Source of the DNA: Climacteris rufus
Taxonomy: Eukaryota; Chordata; Aves; Passeriformes; Climacteridae
Direction of reading: 5' to 3'
DNA length: 64,000 nucleotides
Assembly (NCBI GenBank): GCA_013398175.1
Contig: VZRZ01007418.1
Span: 248,311-312,310, forward strand
Position numbers and translations under genes: made by a program. This document shows, piece after piece, positions 12,633 to 26,900 of the stretch (its first letter is position 1; every line of letters begins with the position of its first letter). Under the pieces are notes generated by a model, which made no database searches, was not told where the DNA came from, and saw only the letters and a list, made by a program, of their open reading frames with translations.

Positions 12633-13505
12633 CCCAGAATCACACAATAAGCTGAGTTGGAAGGGACTCATCAGGATCATGGAGCCCAACTCCCAGCCCC
12701 CAGCACCATCCCCAAGAATCACACCACGTGTCCCTGAGTGTTGTCCAAACGCTGCTTGAACTCTGCCAGGCTTGGTGCTGTGCCCACTGCCCTGGAGAGC
12801 CTGTTCCAGTGCCCAACCACCCTCTGGGGGAAGAACCTTTTCCTGATACCCAACCTAAACCTCTCCTGACTCAGCTTCATGCTGTTTCCTCGATCATGTC
12901 ACTGGTCATGAGAGCAGAGAGATCAGTGCCTGCTCTTCCTTTTCCCCCCACAAGGAAGTTGTAACTGCAATGTCTCCCTCAGTCTCCTCTTCTCCAGGCT
13001 GAACAGACCAAGGGATCTCACCCACTTCTTATATGGCTTCCCCTCAAGGCCCTTCACCATCCTCCCTTGGTCCATAATTTGTGTTGAAGACAAAGGTAAA
13101 AAGAATGCATTAAACACCTCTGCCTTGTTCATGTCCCTGTCTGTGAGATGACCATCCTCATCCTGCAATGGGCCAGTTATTTTTACATTGACTATTGCCA
13201 TTAATGTATTTGAAAAAACTCTTCTTATTGTCCTCCACAGTTCTGGCCAGCTTCAATTCCAGTTGAGCTTTGGCCACACTAATTTTCTCCCTACAGTGGC
13301 AGGCAGCACCTCTGTAGTCTTCCATGTCACCTGAGCTTGTTTCCACTGGGCAAACAATTTCATTTTTTACCTTATTTCCAAGAGAAGATCCCTGTTCAGC
13401 CAAGTTGGCCTTCTGCCTCATCTGCTTAACTTGTGACATTTGGAAATTGCTGCTCCTATGCCCTGAGAAGATGGTGTTTAAATGTGAAAGAAGTTCTCTT
13501 CAAGT
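12633..13505 (-). mobile_element. CR1 non-LTR retrotransposon, internally deleted, 3' end at left
   Basis: A CR1 element lies on the minus strand, its 3' end at 12633 marked by the antisense cagaatcacacaataagctg tail. Its right half translates to the CR1 ORF2 linker between endonuclease and reverse transcriptase: KAQLELKLART, NNKKSFFKYI, then MNKAEVFNAFF. The frame then jumps straight to the CR1 C-terminus (VKGLEGKPYKKWVRSLGLFSLEKRRLRE). The whole RT catalytic region, including the FADD-box segment, is therefore missing. The 3' UTR-proximal part follows (12640-12960). Frameshifts are present, so no functional protein is expected. The left boundary is sharp; the right one is approximate. Confidence 0.93.
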
Positions 13506-16500
13506 TCACCAAAGGTAACTGCAATGTCCTTCACCTGGCGAGGAATTTCTCAAAAGAAAGCTGTACAAGTACACTGACTTACTTGTCACTGTGCAATGAC
13601 TTTTGAAGACCTGGTTTAACTTTCCGTCCCCTGCAGATATGCAAAGGAATCCATTAGAGCAAACAAAGATAGGCTGACACACAAGCCTACTCAAAATGTT
13701 TGCAGCCTTCCCCAAGCAATACCGCAAAACCATCAAAATTCTAAACTCTCTTCTCATCACTTCTCACAACGAAACCGGAAAAAATTTCATTGGTATCACC
13801 ATGGAACAACTGATGCATTTTTAAAACATTCCTTCATATGTCCATTTTTTAAAAAAATGAAATAAATTAAACAGTGTATGCACAAGAAAAGTGACTTAAG
13901 CAGATGAGCAGCAGATACAGGAAAGAAAAACATACCACAATACCAGAACAAAATGGGGCAGAGGGAGCAGAGAGAACAGTTCTGCCAGGATGTAGACAAC
14001 ATTTTCTGAAACTGTAGGTTATGAGAGAGCTCACAGACTGGTGTTCTTCATTTGTAAACCACAGCTAAGCAGCACCTTCAAGTCACAGAAGTTGCCATCA
14101 AATGTCACATGAAATAGCAAAGCTGTGAAACAGCCCCCTCCACACAGCCAGTAACAGAACTGACAACCCCTGCTCTCCATGCACCAAATGATTCAGGTAT
14201 TTTACAGTTCAAAACCAGTGAGACAGAAAGCAACACTAGAGAAAAAGTGAAAGGTCAAAGAGATGTCATCTATTTCATTATCTTTAATCAAAAAAACCCT
14301 ATCAATATACCAAGATCTATCAGCACTTCAGAGTAAGAACTGGATACATAAACATGTTTACAGACTGAGTGGCAGACCAAATCTTGAGTCATTATCCACA
14401 GTCTGTTTCAGTTGGTATTCCCACCCGAATCCAAAAAAACGTAATTTTCTGCCATAGCTGACCACCTACTCTTCCTGTCACCCAGTGACTCACATCTTTT
14501 TGACCCATTCTTCACTTACCTCTGACTCTAATATTACTTTATCTTATACCATTTCCTTTATAACCTCTAATAAATATCTTCCTTTTACATTCTATTTATA
14601 AGTACATGATAAATTCTTCATGATCCTGAGGAACTAAAGCACTATAATTTTAACTGATTCTTTTAAAAATCCTGCCCAGTAACTGCTTTTTCTTTGCTCC
14701 AATTACATCACCTCCTTTCTTGTGTTATCTCTTACACAGTCATGTCAAGATTTTAAAAACTAGACCAAGAATTTACTTACGCCTTTCACAAACCCTTATG
14801 CATGCTCACACTTCAGAATAACTTATTTTGATGCAGGCATTAATTTTCTTCAATACTTTCCCAAATCAATATACACCTGAAGGCCTGCAAATGTGCCTTA
14901 AGCCTTCTCGCATCTGAGCTGTCGTCCTGTGAAATGGTTTGGTTACATTAAGACTTCTGGATATGATTTTCCTTAATTCTTACAGCAGTACTTACATCTA
15001 AATCCTCAGATTATTCAATCATCATATACTTCAACTAATTGCCACCTAGAGCAGTGCAATGAATCTCCAAATCTCTGTTAGCAGGGAGGTAGGAGATGCA
15101 ATGTTACTTTCCAATTCTTTTCTCATTAGTCATTTACCCTGCGGACTTATCTTTAGCACTACAGCCATAGTCAGCTGTACCAGACCATTTAATTTGGGAT
15201 TGTACAAAGACCTTTCACCATACTACGAGCTCCATGGTGTAACAGAGTCCTGGTATTTCTTTTTGTAGCCATTTGTAGAGCTCAAGAACTCTCTTTTCCC
15301 TACCTTTTCCAATCCAATTCAGCTTGACTTTCAGTACTGGTCACTTTGATCAGACATTTTGGTAGTGTCCCATTCATAAAGAGCAACTAATATGCACTTG
15401 TCGAAATTTTCTCCTCAATTCAGGAATTTCCAAACTGTTTTAAAGCTGGACACAGCATACTTCACAGGAAAGCTGCTGGAGAAATATAGACAGAATGTCA
15501 TTACTCAAGAGAGAAATTTAAGGAAAACCAAGTGGATAACACTCCTACCTTTGCATGGACTTTGGTGCTTAAAATGGGCATACTTTGATTTTATGTCTCA
15601 CTGAAAGCTGCCATTACAAAAAAACATTCCCTCAAAAGCATGAAGACAGCAATGCTGTAGTCATAGCTCAATCCTGAGAGAACTGTCATCTTTTCCCTGT
15701 ATCACTGTGAATTTTATTTGATGTTTGCATATATTGAGTATCCTACCCCAAAGAGTCTCAGAGATGAACAATTCCTTGGCAGAATTCACACTTATAAAAA
15801 TGGAATTGGTATGCTGCAGAAAGAAAATCAGAAAATTTCCTAAACACAAAATCCTAACAATAAGGAACAAATACCATCACACATTGTAGTTCTTTAGCTG
15901 TAGATTACAAGACAAAGATCTTCCAACATACACTAGTAACAAAGTCATGTACAATTTAGACTGCCTAATGCTGCACACTTCTTCATAAAATTGGCCCAGC
16001 AACGTGTGACTCGTGACCTCCTGCCTGCAGCACTGACCGCACCCTGTACCCGTAATAACAGTGATTACAACTTCTGGAATGACAGGACGGGATTCGAACA
16101 CTCCGGGCGTTCTTCCACTGCTCTGGTGACTCTGCATTCAGTAAGGTGCACTTGTGCTTAGCTACGTGCTTTCAGACTTCTCTTTTTAAGAACATTTGCT
16201 TAATATTCTTGGCTGAAATAACTCAGATCTTCACTAACGTCTTTAATGTCCTTTGTTAAAGACTTTTCCTTACTTCTTTGATTTATTTGGTGGTAAAAAC
16301 ATAATGAAAGAACACCCTGATACTGAGAAAGTGGCATATTCTGTCATGTGTGTTCACAGCTACCAGTGCAATGTCAGCAGCTCATGTCTTAAAGCAAGCA
16401 CAAAACCCCTCCAGGTTTCTTTCTCTACACTAAAATGCATCTATTTCTGCATGATTTAATTGAAATCCCCAGGCACAGTGATGTTTTAAGTATGATAGCC

Positions 16501-19500
16501 AATAAATGCGGTTACAATTAAAACTAGAGTTATCCTTCTGATCTTAATATTCTTTAGGTTCACTTGTTCCTCAAAACTATAATTCTACTGCCCATTTTCT
16601 CCATTTGCTTCTAACTGCTCAGCACCAGCCACCAAGACAGTTCACACAGCAAATCAAACTGTGGTTGTAGGGTGAAGTAAAAAGTACAGCAGAAAACAAA
16701 GATCAAGAATTTCTTGCTAATAATAAAAAAAAAAGAAAAATTCACAGAAGTAACTACTTTGCTTTACAAAACATTTAAATTAGGAATGAAACAAAAAAGT
16801 TAGGAATCTTTTCACTGACTGGCACTCTTCCAAGTTTCTACGAGTTTACATTCTGCCCTCAATGAAGTAGAGACACTAGAGAAAAGGGAGAAAATTATGT
16901 TTAAAATGTTGCATGTTTTGATACTGTGAGTTATACGTGCCTTAAAAAAGTGTCCAGTATTAATGACAGCTTGCAAGTCAACATTTTGCAAAACAAGTTA
17001 CTAGAAGGAAAAAAAAAAAGCTAAACTGAAAGCCTGGATCACATCCTTGTTTCTATAAACCCCATGACTTGCTAACAGCTGTGTAATTACCAGACATATT
17101 TCATGAGTAAAATGCAGATTTAATGGTGCACTTTGTGATTTGATGCCAATATTCCTAGGATTAAAACACTATAAACCTTCAAGTAACATTAAATGTATAT
17201 TCTATATGCATTTAAAAGTTGCACCATAGTATTTCCCTTTTACTTAACATTTTTGTTCACCAACTTTGCATGCTAAGTGTCACCAACCTATTGCACTACT
17301 TAAATGCAACAAAAACTGTTTTCAGTTGCTCTAATGGCTTGCACTTCTCTAAAACCATTACAGAATCATAAAATGTGTTCCCCCTTTTCCTTTTTTTTTT
17401 TATATTTCACAACTATAGTTCAAAACAAGTTTAAGGAGACAAGATGATGTTCAAGTACACACTTTCCATCTTTCAGCCCATCAGAAAGTCATACAAAACT
17501 ACAGAACTATTTCAAATCCAGTATTTCCACACTGATTTGGAAACTGTTCCAAACTCCAGAAAGTAGGGTATAAACTGACACTACTACTTCCCAGTAATAG
17601 AAAGCTGGGAGTGGAAAATTACTCAACTCCCTGAACAACCGACTACAGTCACTTCCTAATGAGTTTACTAGAAACATTTTATAGAAATGAGCAAATTCAG
17701 AGTGAATATAAAAATGGCTTCACAATTTTTTGTCGCAAAGCAAACCAATTTTACTTGCAAATTCGGCACATATTAATGTGTTACTTGTAAGCAAGCAAAA
17801 GAAACTTCAGAAAAGTGAAGGAACAGGGAAAAGCTGTGTGTATCATCTGATAAAAGAAGAAGTGAAGTGATTTGGAGAGAAAACACTGACATTTAATGCA
17901 CACTGAGCTTGCTGTCTATCACTGAAGTTCCTGCTGAGAGCTGACACCGTGGAAACTTAGAGGGGGTTTCTTAATTCCAGTGTTAAGCATGCCAACATTC
18001 CAAAGGACATCCACTGCTGCTAAGAAAGGAGGAAAACAGCTACAGGTGGGCAATCATAAGCAGAAAAGAAATCAAGGGAAGTGTTTGTATGGTAGAACAA
18101 TACCTAGTTTAACCAGCCATACAGGTGACTGATTGCTGCCTTGGGAAGCAGCACATAATCCTGTCCCCCTGCCACCACCTGTCTGGGTGAAGCTGAAAAG
18201 ATACTTTTTACAGCTATTCCCTAATTGCTACAACTGGACACTACAGTCACAGGTCCAGATTTTCAGAAATGCTGAGCAGACACTCTTTTAAAAATGTTTT
18301 CACTTGGCAGAAAATTCAGCAATATTAGTAGTATGGAAAAATTGGGTCAGATATTTGAGATTTGGCAAAGTTGTTGCAGACTTAAAATTGTCAAATCTCA
18401 AAAAAACAATGTTGTGATATCAGTCGTGAGTACAGCAACTCTAGGGAACTGCACCTGTGTCAGGAACAACAATTTACGGGAAAGAAAGTAACTTTAGACC
18501 CTTCCACAATGGCTTTCAACACATCAAAGACTGCAGGAGATGATGATCTAGATTTACCTAGGATCTTGAGTGATCTTACCCATTTCTGATCATCTCTAAG
18601 GGATTCACTACTTCAGTACAAGTATTGAAGTAAAATTTATTCTAATCAATAGAAAGTTAAGACTTTCTAATACTTATCTTAGGAGGGGGGGGGAAATCCA
18701 CACACAAAAAAGGTCCTTCTTCTAAAGAGCGAACTGCAGGACAAAGTGATGACAACCATTTCTAGAACAAGGTTACAGCATTAGTCACACCCCAAGACCC
18801 TCTTTGTATGGCAATATAATGCAAACAGATTCTCTACCTCTGTTGGAAAAAACCTACATCCCCACAGAACTGTGAGGAAAAAATATGGAAGCATGACCAA
18901 AATGAATTGATTGTGTTGCTGTCTGCTTGAATTTCTTGGCAGAATGAAAACAAAAATTTTAAGAGATGATCTTAAGTTCATTTCATCAACTCTTGACAGC
19001 TTCATGGTGACAATACTTTAGGGACACTAGATCAACACCAGAGAATTTGTACAACATGGACTCAGTCATCATTTCAGCACAGCATCATTCTATTGGTATC
19101 CTCTTCTTTGAATCACTTCAAGGTCTAAACAAGAATGGAGACGTTCTTTCCCAACACAGGGTGGAAATTAAAATGAAATTAGAAAGACAGCACACTGGGT
19201 GACTGTTTGGGGCAACTCTGTTGCTGGATTAACAAATTGTAATAAAATTCTCATGAGGGTTTTTCTCTTTTAATAAGGCTAACCAACAGAATTTTAGAGA
19301 AATTAATACAATTACTATATAATGTGCATGGAGGACTTGGGGGAAAAGCCCCAGAAATACCATAGTGAGTAAATCTCCTCAAGTCTTCCTTATATAAACA
19401 GTTTGCACTGGTAGCAAAAGTTTTCCTTGAACTTAAGTCTTTAGATTTCAGGTCTACATGTCTTTTTCAAAAAGCTGTCGACAATATTCAAGTTTCTGCT

Positions 19501-19589
19501 GAAAGCAAAGATAACAGAGTCTGAAAAAAGCCATAAAGTTGTCAGGGCTCTTTAGAAAATGAACTTCCAGTATAAAGGTGTACTCTCTG
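13506..19589. other. SBF2 intron 2 sequence, one CpG-containing patch
   Basis: Mostly featureless AT-rich intron. At 16000-16115 about eight CpGs cluster, with a tRNA B-box-like string (ggattcgaac, 16090-16099, minus orientation). No cloverleaf can be drawn around it. Nothing else was recognised. Confidence 0.6.
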
Positions 19590-19849
19590 TAATAGGACAA
19601 GAGGCAACAGGCAGAAACTGATGCACAGGAAGCTCCACTTGAACATGAGGAAGAACTTCACTGTGCAGTGACTGAGCACTGGAACAGATTGCTCAGAAAG
19701 GGTGTGCAGTCTCCCTCACTGGAGACATTCCAGAGCCATCTGGACACAATCCTGTGCCATGTGCTCTGGGATGACCCTGCTGGAGCAGGGAGGTTGCACC
19801 AGATGACCCTCTGTGGTCCCTTCCAAACTTACCCATTCTGTGATTCTTT
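19590..19849 (+). mobile_element. CR1 3' end, sense orientation
   Basis: Sense CR1 sequence beginning aataggacaagaggcaacag and ending with cattctgtgattctt. Recognisable CR1 phrases are gaacatgaggaagaacttca, gagcactggaacagattgct and ggtcccttccaaacttaccc. The plus-strand reading ...EHWNRLLRKGVQSPSLETFQSHLD corresponds to the CR1 ORF2 C-terminus (HWNRLPREVVESPSLEVFKRRLD). It is 5'-truncated. Confidence 0.92.
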
Positions 19850-22800
19850 AGTCAGAATAAACAACATGTCTTCAACCACCCAAATAAAATCTGAAAAATG
19901 ACCACACATTACATGGCTGCCATTGCATCACAATTATCAAAATGAGTAATTAAGTACATTAGTAATATCTGACTGTTTTGTTTTATAAAGATACTTACGA
20001 CATTTTGATCAATCCGGTAGCTCAAATGGTTGTTTTCTAATATGAAATAATGTAGCCCAACTGGTCTGCCTGCATGACATAGCACCAAGGTTCAAACACA
20101 ATTTTTGCCTACTGTATAAGCAGAGAGATGCATAGGCCAGACAACAACTTCTACAAAACCGTACACTTTAAACCAACAGATATCTAAAACACAAAGCACA
20201 AGAAAATCTAAGTGAGGTGATAGTTTGAAATCATCGTAATCAAGGAAATATTTCATTTTTCAAACAGAGAAGATCAAGAAGAGTTGACTGGGAGATTCCA
20301 GTATCTGAGCTTCTTGGAAAACAGTACACTTATAGGAAATAGACATGAATAAAGATGTAGAGATATGCCAAAAACAAGTCAATAAGACCCAGCCAAAATT
20401 TTGGAAAAGTCTGCAGTTTTGCAATGCTGGACATTTAAAATTCCAGAGGAATTTGCACACAAAAAAAAAAGCTATATCATTTTCAATTTATTAATTTAAA
20501 TGCAAAAGAGGGGATTCATAAAGTTTGAGAGTAAAGATATTTTTAGCTGGCAAGCACTTCTCACAGGCTAACCAATTTTCTTTATCTTGCTCGTGAGACC
20601 TCTTTCAGATACATTTGTTAACCATTATTATGAAGAAAATAAGGCAACCGTACGATAGCGTGTTTGTACTCTTTTAAAGCAAATCGTGCACATTAACACA
20701 CTCATCAATTTTTTATGATTTGCAAATTCCACTCTCATTAATAAGCAGCTTATTTTGATAGATATGTTGATTCCAACTAACTTGGCAACAAGTTTTAGAT
20801 GAGAACTTTTTGTCATAAGGAACTTCAATGAATTTGTGTGCATTTTTGCAAAAAGAGTGAGCACATTATGAAATCCCGAGACACAACATGAAGTATAAAA
20901 CAATTTTTAAAATTAGAAACTAACAAAGAAATGCCAAAATTAGAACATGAACAAATACCTATGAGAAAACTGATTTGTCCACTGCTTGAAAACACAATAC
21001 TTCAAATTCCATTCAAAATCCTGAAAACCCATAAATGCTTACTCTAATCTTCACAATGAATTTGGAGTTTTTCCATGAAGAAAATCAGCCAACCAGATGT
21101 GAATTCAATCAACTACGTTCCTTTCTAAGCCCAGAAACAAAGAGAAAAAAACAAACCAACAAAAAAACAACCCTCCTTCAGCTTTACTCAGAGACTCAAG
21201 TTTTCTGCTTTTCACCCTTTTAGGTTACAAACTGATGACAAAATTTCTTATAGAACAATAAGCCTAACAACAACATTGCCATTTGGGAAGAACTTTTACA
21301 CTGTCTCCAGGGCAGAATTCACTAATTTCTCTCAAGAGCGACCATGATGACCCCAATTCTAGAAAGCTTGCCTGAGTCTGAGCATTGGAAAGTGAATGTT
21401 GTGGGGACAGTCTCCCAGGGATTGAGCTCATATCTGAAGCTAATGAACCCAGTGAGGCTGCAGCTGACAGTGCAGAAACCACTGCAATAATTTCTATACT
21501 GCACGTGCCACTGCTCCGGATTTAGAAACACAACGCGCAGGCTTCCCAAAGGATTCGAGGCAGAATCAGCCCAGGCCAGTATCACTTCCCCTGCACACAG
21601 GCAGAAAGGGGTGGTACTGCTTCCTAAAGCAGGCTAACATGGAAGCTGGACAGTGCCAATTTACAGGAACAGCATCAAGGGCACAGTCAGTCTGTGCTCA
21701 AAGCATGGACAGCTCTGTGTAGGGACATGGCTGTCTCGTGTCACAGCACCTGTGCAGCCCAGGAAAAGACTTTTACTCTGCATTCCTAGGAAGCATAACA
21801 AAAGTTCTGTCAATAGTGAGAAAATTGTATGCAAATAGAGATACGTATTTTTTGATACATCTTAGTAGCATTATCAGGCTTTATTGATTATAAATCTGCT
21901 TTTAACAAATGTATTTTTAATTACTGTAAGAAATTGACTAAATGTACCTTCTTACCCTTTTGCAAAAAGTGTACCATATGGAACCTTCCACATTATTTGT
22001 ATTAAATCCTTTTGCACTTGTCCTAAATCGCTTTTCTCTGGCAGATGCAACAATTCTGTTCCTACAGAAAATGTACCACCACTCACCAAAGCTCTGCAGA
22101 GCAGCAGCTGTGGCTTAAAATTTTAAGAAATCAAATGACACAAAGAGAAAGATTCTCAGCTTCTCAGCAACGAGGTGGTTTAACTCCAGTCACAGTAACT
22201 GGTATTAGAATCTCTTCTGTTGAGAATAAATTGTAAGCAGGACAACATCTCCGGAGATGCAAACTGGGCTCCTTTACCACATTTCTTATGGAATGCATAA
22301 TAAAACTGGCACGCTTTATTTTCCAGATCCCCAGCACAGTTCAAATCTACAATTTCACTACATGTTCATTATTCAAATCACAGTTTTGGAAAGCCATCTG
22401 TCTTTGGTGATGCAAATAGCCTCGTGCAGCACTAAAGCTGACAATGGGATTCACGGTGGCCCAGCAGGCACACAGGTAAGTCTCCAAGCTCACACACCAG
22501 CAGGAAGAGCAGGAATACCCTAATATCTGGAGTCCTGAACAGCAAGGAACAAATGCTCTCCCTTGTCACAACCCTGTTAGACAACAGAGGACAGCAGACC
22601 AGCCTGAAAGCAGAATCATTCCAGTATGGTCCAATTTCCCAAAATCATCCAGCTCTGCCACCTCTCATCTTCCCAAGTGATCCTAGACATACCACTGCAA
22701 AGTCCTCAAGGCACAAGTCCTGAAAACAAGAGCCTTTCCCAAGAATATGCTTCTCTTTCAAAATTGAGAAAATGCCTATAGAAAAATAATCTCCCAAACC

Positions 22801-23843
22801 ATGCATAGTTTAAGGTCTGCCAGAGAGGCTAAAGCCATGTTATGCCTCCCTCAATAAAGTGCCTTCGGTGCTCTACAGGGGGTAGCCCACAGATGAATCC
22901 TGGAAAACTGGCAGGGATATGAAAGTTTCCTGTGAAGATTTAGAAAACACCAAACAGCCAGAAGAGTGGAAGAGACAGCAGCAAGATTATCCAGTTTGCT
23001 CTGGAATTTCCCCTGAGCTGGAAGAACTTGCATTCTTACAACTGGATTTGCACTCAGTGGGAGCTGGGCTTGCAGGTCTCTCAAACACACACCTACCCTG
23101 TCTGGAGAGATGAAGACAGTTATTTAATTGAGCCCAGCACCAGCAAATGCAGAGACAAGCAGTGAAAAGGACAGTAATCTTGCCACATAAAGAGCTATTT
23201 TTTTCCCAAGCAGTTATCTTGATCAGCTAAATCTGAAACATTATTCATCTAAATAAACCTCGAGATGGAGTATGTTTGCTAAGATTATAAAAATTGTTTG
23301 GATAAGAATAATGAAAATTGACTCTGGATGATTGTCAGTGCACTGCTGAAGGTTTAGCAGACTTTACTAAAGCACAAAACTACCATGGTGCATATTTATA
23401 CTGACTAAGAATGTCATAATCTTGCTGTAATCTTTACTACATTCCACAACTTTCAAGGTCAGTATATCTCGATGAAAAATTAACTTCCTTTTTTTAGTAC
23501 CAACAGAAATGCATTATGAATTCAAAAATTATACTACCACTATAAATTCTGCCTATCAGACAGTTATTTTTAGTCAGCCAAACCCAATAGATAGAAAAGT
23601 CCTTCTGTTTCATGGGAACCATTCAGAGCTACAGAAATCTCCACTCATTAGCATTAGTAGAGTCTTTATCACTTAAAAATCTATCAGTGATGAAGCATGC
23701 AACACCAGGCATGCTGGCAGTGGTTCTCCAGCTGCTGAAGTGAAAGAATAAACTCAGACCAACAGGGGAAAAGGTGAAATATGGTCTCTCTGAAGAATTA
23801 CACAGGGACATAGCACACCTATCAGTCAACACTTTATAAAAGT
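19850..23843. other. SBF2 intron 2 sequence with degenerate Pol III-like boxes
   Basis: Intron. 20018-20097 carries A-box-like strings and a weak B-box-like string (see findings). 21480-21600 is slightly GC/CpG enriched and has a CACGTG E-box at 21502-21507. No exon or known repeat was recognised. Confidence 0.55.
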
Positions 23844-23972
23844 TCATAGAACAACAGAATGGCTTGGGCTGGAAGGGACCTTAAAGACCATCTAGTTCCA
23901 AAGCCCTGCTGTGGGCAGGGACACATCATCTGTAAATCGAATTGTGCTGCACTCTGCCTCCTCCAGACACTG
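23844..23972 (-). mobile_element. CR1 3' end fragment, antisense
   Basis: This begins tcatagaacaacagaatggc and then ttgggctggaagggacctta, the antisense CR1 3' end, followed by gctgtgggcagggacaca. After about 23930 it diverges or is internally deleted, so the right end is uncertain. Confidence 0.88.
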
Positions 23973-26900
23973 TTTTTCAGTTTTTGATGATGGACACAAC
24001 ATATATCTTTCTCCAGGCAACAGGGACAAGTTTCAGCATGAAAAACAGAGACATATGGTATAATTCAGTAAATTATAATTTTTAGTAGGTTCTGCCATGT
24101 ACAGTAATGTCAGACTTTTAAAAGCATAGTTCTAATGTTTGTGTATGTATCTTTAGTTTCTTCTCTTTCAAAAGGACAAATAATTGGGTTATGCTTATAA
24201 AACAAATAAATTGAAAACAAAAGTTGAAATTAACCACCATACATTCCTCTGACTAAAAAAGCACAATGCATAAGCAGTACAGAGACAAATAGGCAATGTG
24301 ATACTAGAGACTGCATTCCAAACCTTGAAATTTGTTTGTTTGTTTTATGAAGAGCTCCATGATATAAGGAACACTTAATCCTCCAAGCAATGTATGTGCT
24401 TAAAAGTCTGCCACTGACATGAACGTGTTAATATGACCACCTCAGAGCAAATCACTACTCTGTACAAGATAAAGTACTGTAAGCATTTAAACAGAGAACT
24501 TATTTTTAATTAGCAGAGCACTTTTGGTAGCAGTCACTCTTGCCTGAAACTGAAAGGGCAAATGGGTTTTGTTAAATGCAATTATAATGCTTAAAAGTAT
24601 TAGCATTAATAAAGGTTGGTAACCCTGTGGATTAAAAAGGCAGACATATGAAAAATTACACACACAGATGTATCCTCACATTCTAAATCTGTCAATTGAA
24701 TTGAAGCTAGTATGTGATACTCTCATTTGGACATGACTCAAAAGTCAGACAGACCTGAAATTCATATATCAGCATAAAGACACTATTTCATCTTCCAAGA
24801 AAGACTGAAAAGTTTTGCTATTTAGTTAAATACAACATATACAAGAATTCAAGAAAGTGCCTAGATGCAACCAGTCAGTATTCTTACAACAGAAGAATAT
24901 GCATCTCCTGCCTGAATTTTTACCAAAGAAAACGAGGCCTGAAAATATGTACCTTCAGACAACCTTAGATTTCCTCTAACTAAAAACAGGTGGCAATTCA
25001 CAAAGGCTGATCATTTCTGCATGACTTAAGCACACACAAGCATGTATAGATTGAGTTCAGCTTTATAACCAATAGATTTTCTTTATCACACAAACAAACA
25101 CAGCTCCTTGGATACTCTGAGCCAAATGCATTTAACAACACCTAAATTCTGAGCTAACCTGCCAGCCATAGCTCACCAATGCTCTTGTACTGCCCAACAG
25201 AGATGCTAAATATTCCACACATGTCTGTGCACACGAGTTCCTGTTCTGGAACATGCACTGCACCATTAAGTTCTCCTACTGAGAAAGCCTAATGAGGCTT
25301 GGAAAAGCCTTGAGGATTTTTAAGGGTTTTCTGGCTGGTGATGGTAGGCTTTCCTGGTTTGTTCCCTTTTTAACTCATAGCCTCTGAGACAGTAACATGC
25401 TGACATAACCTGCTCCCTCCATACAGAAAAACTTCCCTTATTCAGTTCTTACCAATGTTAAAAGGGATTGATGTTTTAGAGACATCCAGGCAGAGCCAGT
25501 ACCTTCTTCAGGAAACTACTGACAACCAAAGCAGGGGAAGAAGCTATGTAATGAGGAGCACAGGAAGCTGCTCAGAGGAGTTGTTTCCCTGAGACAAGAA
25601 GTGCCAGACAGCTCAAGTGCAGACTGAAAAGCTGAGATAACTGATGGGGCATTCAGGGAGCTCAGAGAAAGTTCCCAGCCCTCGGAAAGGGAAGGTGATA
25701 CACTACACCTGCCAAGCACAGGGTAAACAACTGGGAACACTAAGCCCTAACTGCAAATCTCTGCACTTGCTACTGGATTTGTGCTTTTTATCCAAGAAAA
25801 GCAGGCTTTGCTTTTCAGAAACACATGTTCTAGACATGTCAACGTTCCATATATTAATCCATGCTGTGAAATGCAGAAAAGACACTTTGAAAAGTAACCT
25901 GACTTTGGGGATATCAAACACGGTTTTACAGCACTGACTAGAGGGATACACCAAGCCTGAGAACTTGAATAGTCTTATTCATTACCCTCCCTGGAGGTAA
26001 ATTGCATCCTGGGTTTCTTAGGGTAATGTGAGGATAACAGACCCAGAGGAACAAACCAATGACTATGAGAGATATCACCAGGTACCAGCCTCTCTTCTTT
26101 CACAGCCAGAATGTCTTGTACAACAACATCCTGCAATTACCACTTACCTTCACTTGCCAAACACAGAGCTCTGGTGTTTTCGAATGATCAGAATCATCTG
26201 ATGATTGACTGACTATTCCTCGATGTGTCCTTCTTGTTCCTTTCCTCGACTTCAGAACAGAAAGGTCTACAACACCTTGGTCTGTATTTTAGAATGATCT
26301 TTTAATTCCATCCAGGTTTATGTGAAATGTTTTTTTTGTCTCCTATCACACACTGCTAGATTAATTACTGGAAAAATTAAAGTGGTCACTTTCTCCTTAC
26401 ATATCTGCTCATTGTATTACAAAAGGATTTGAACAGTGAAAGCCATCCTTAATGCCAAGAGTGCAAGAGATACACCCCCAGCAATTCCCAGAACTTTGGC
26501 TTTGAGTTCTAACAGCTTCTTTAGAAGAGATACACAGAAAAGAAAAATGAAAATTAAATAAGGAAAGCATAATGAAAATTAAAATTAATTAGCAAGGTGA
26601 AATACACTAGATGGAAAAAACTCCACATTCAGAAATGAATGTTGGCAAACATTATGTTAGCCTTGGACCAAAATCAAACAGCAGTGGCTTTTCCAAGCTT
26701 TTATTTCACTAGTTATACCTTAGTGTGAGAATGTCACCAATACACACCAAATATGAAAAGTCTCCATTTAGGATACAAATTTTTAGAAATCCAAATGGTA
26801 AAATCCTGTATCTGCTAAAAATATAAGAAGAACATTTCTTTTTAACAATGATAAACTGTTATTCTAAAAAGGCAGTCATTAGTATTTATCTCATGGATCA

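Noticed and set aside
17361..17376. cagaatcataaaatg, resembling an antisense CR1 tail
   Set aside because: No CR1 body follows on the right (poly-T and unique sequence), so a chance match is more likely.
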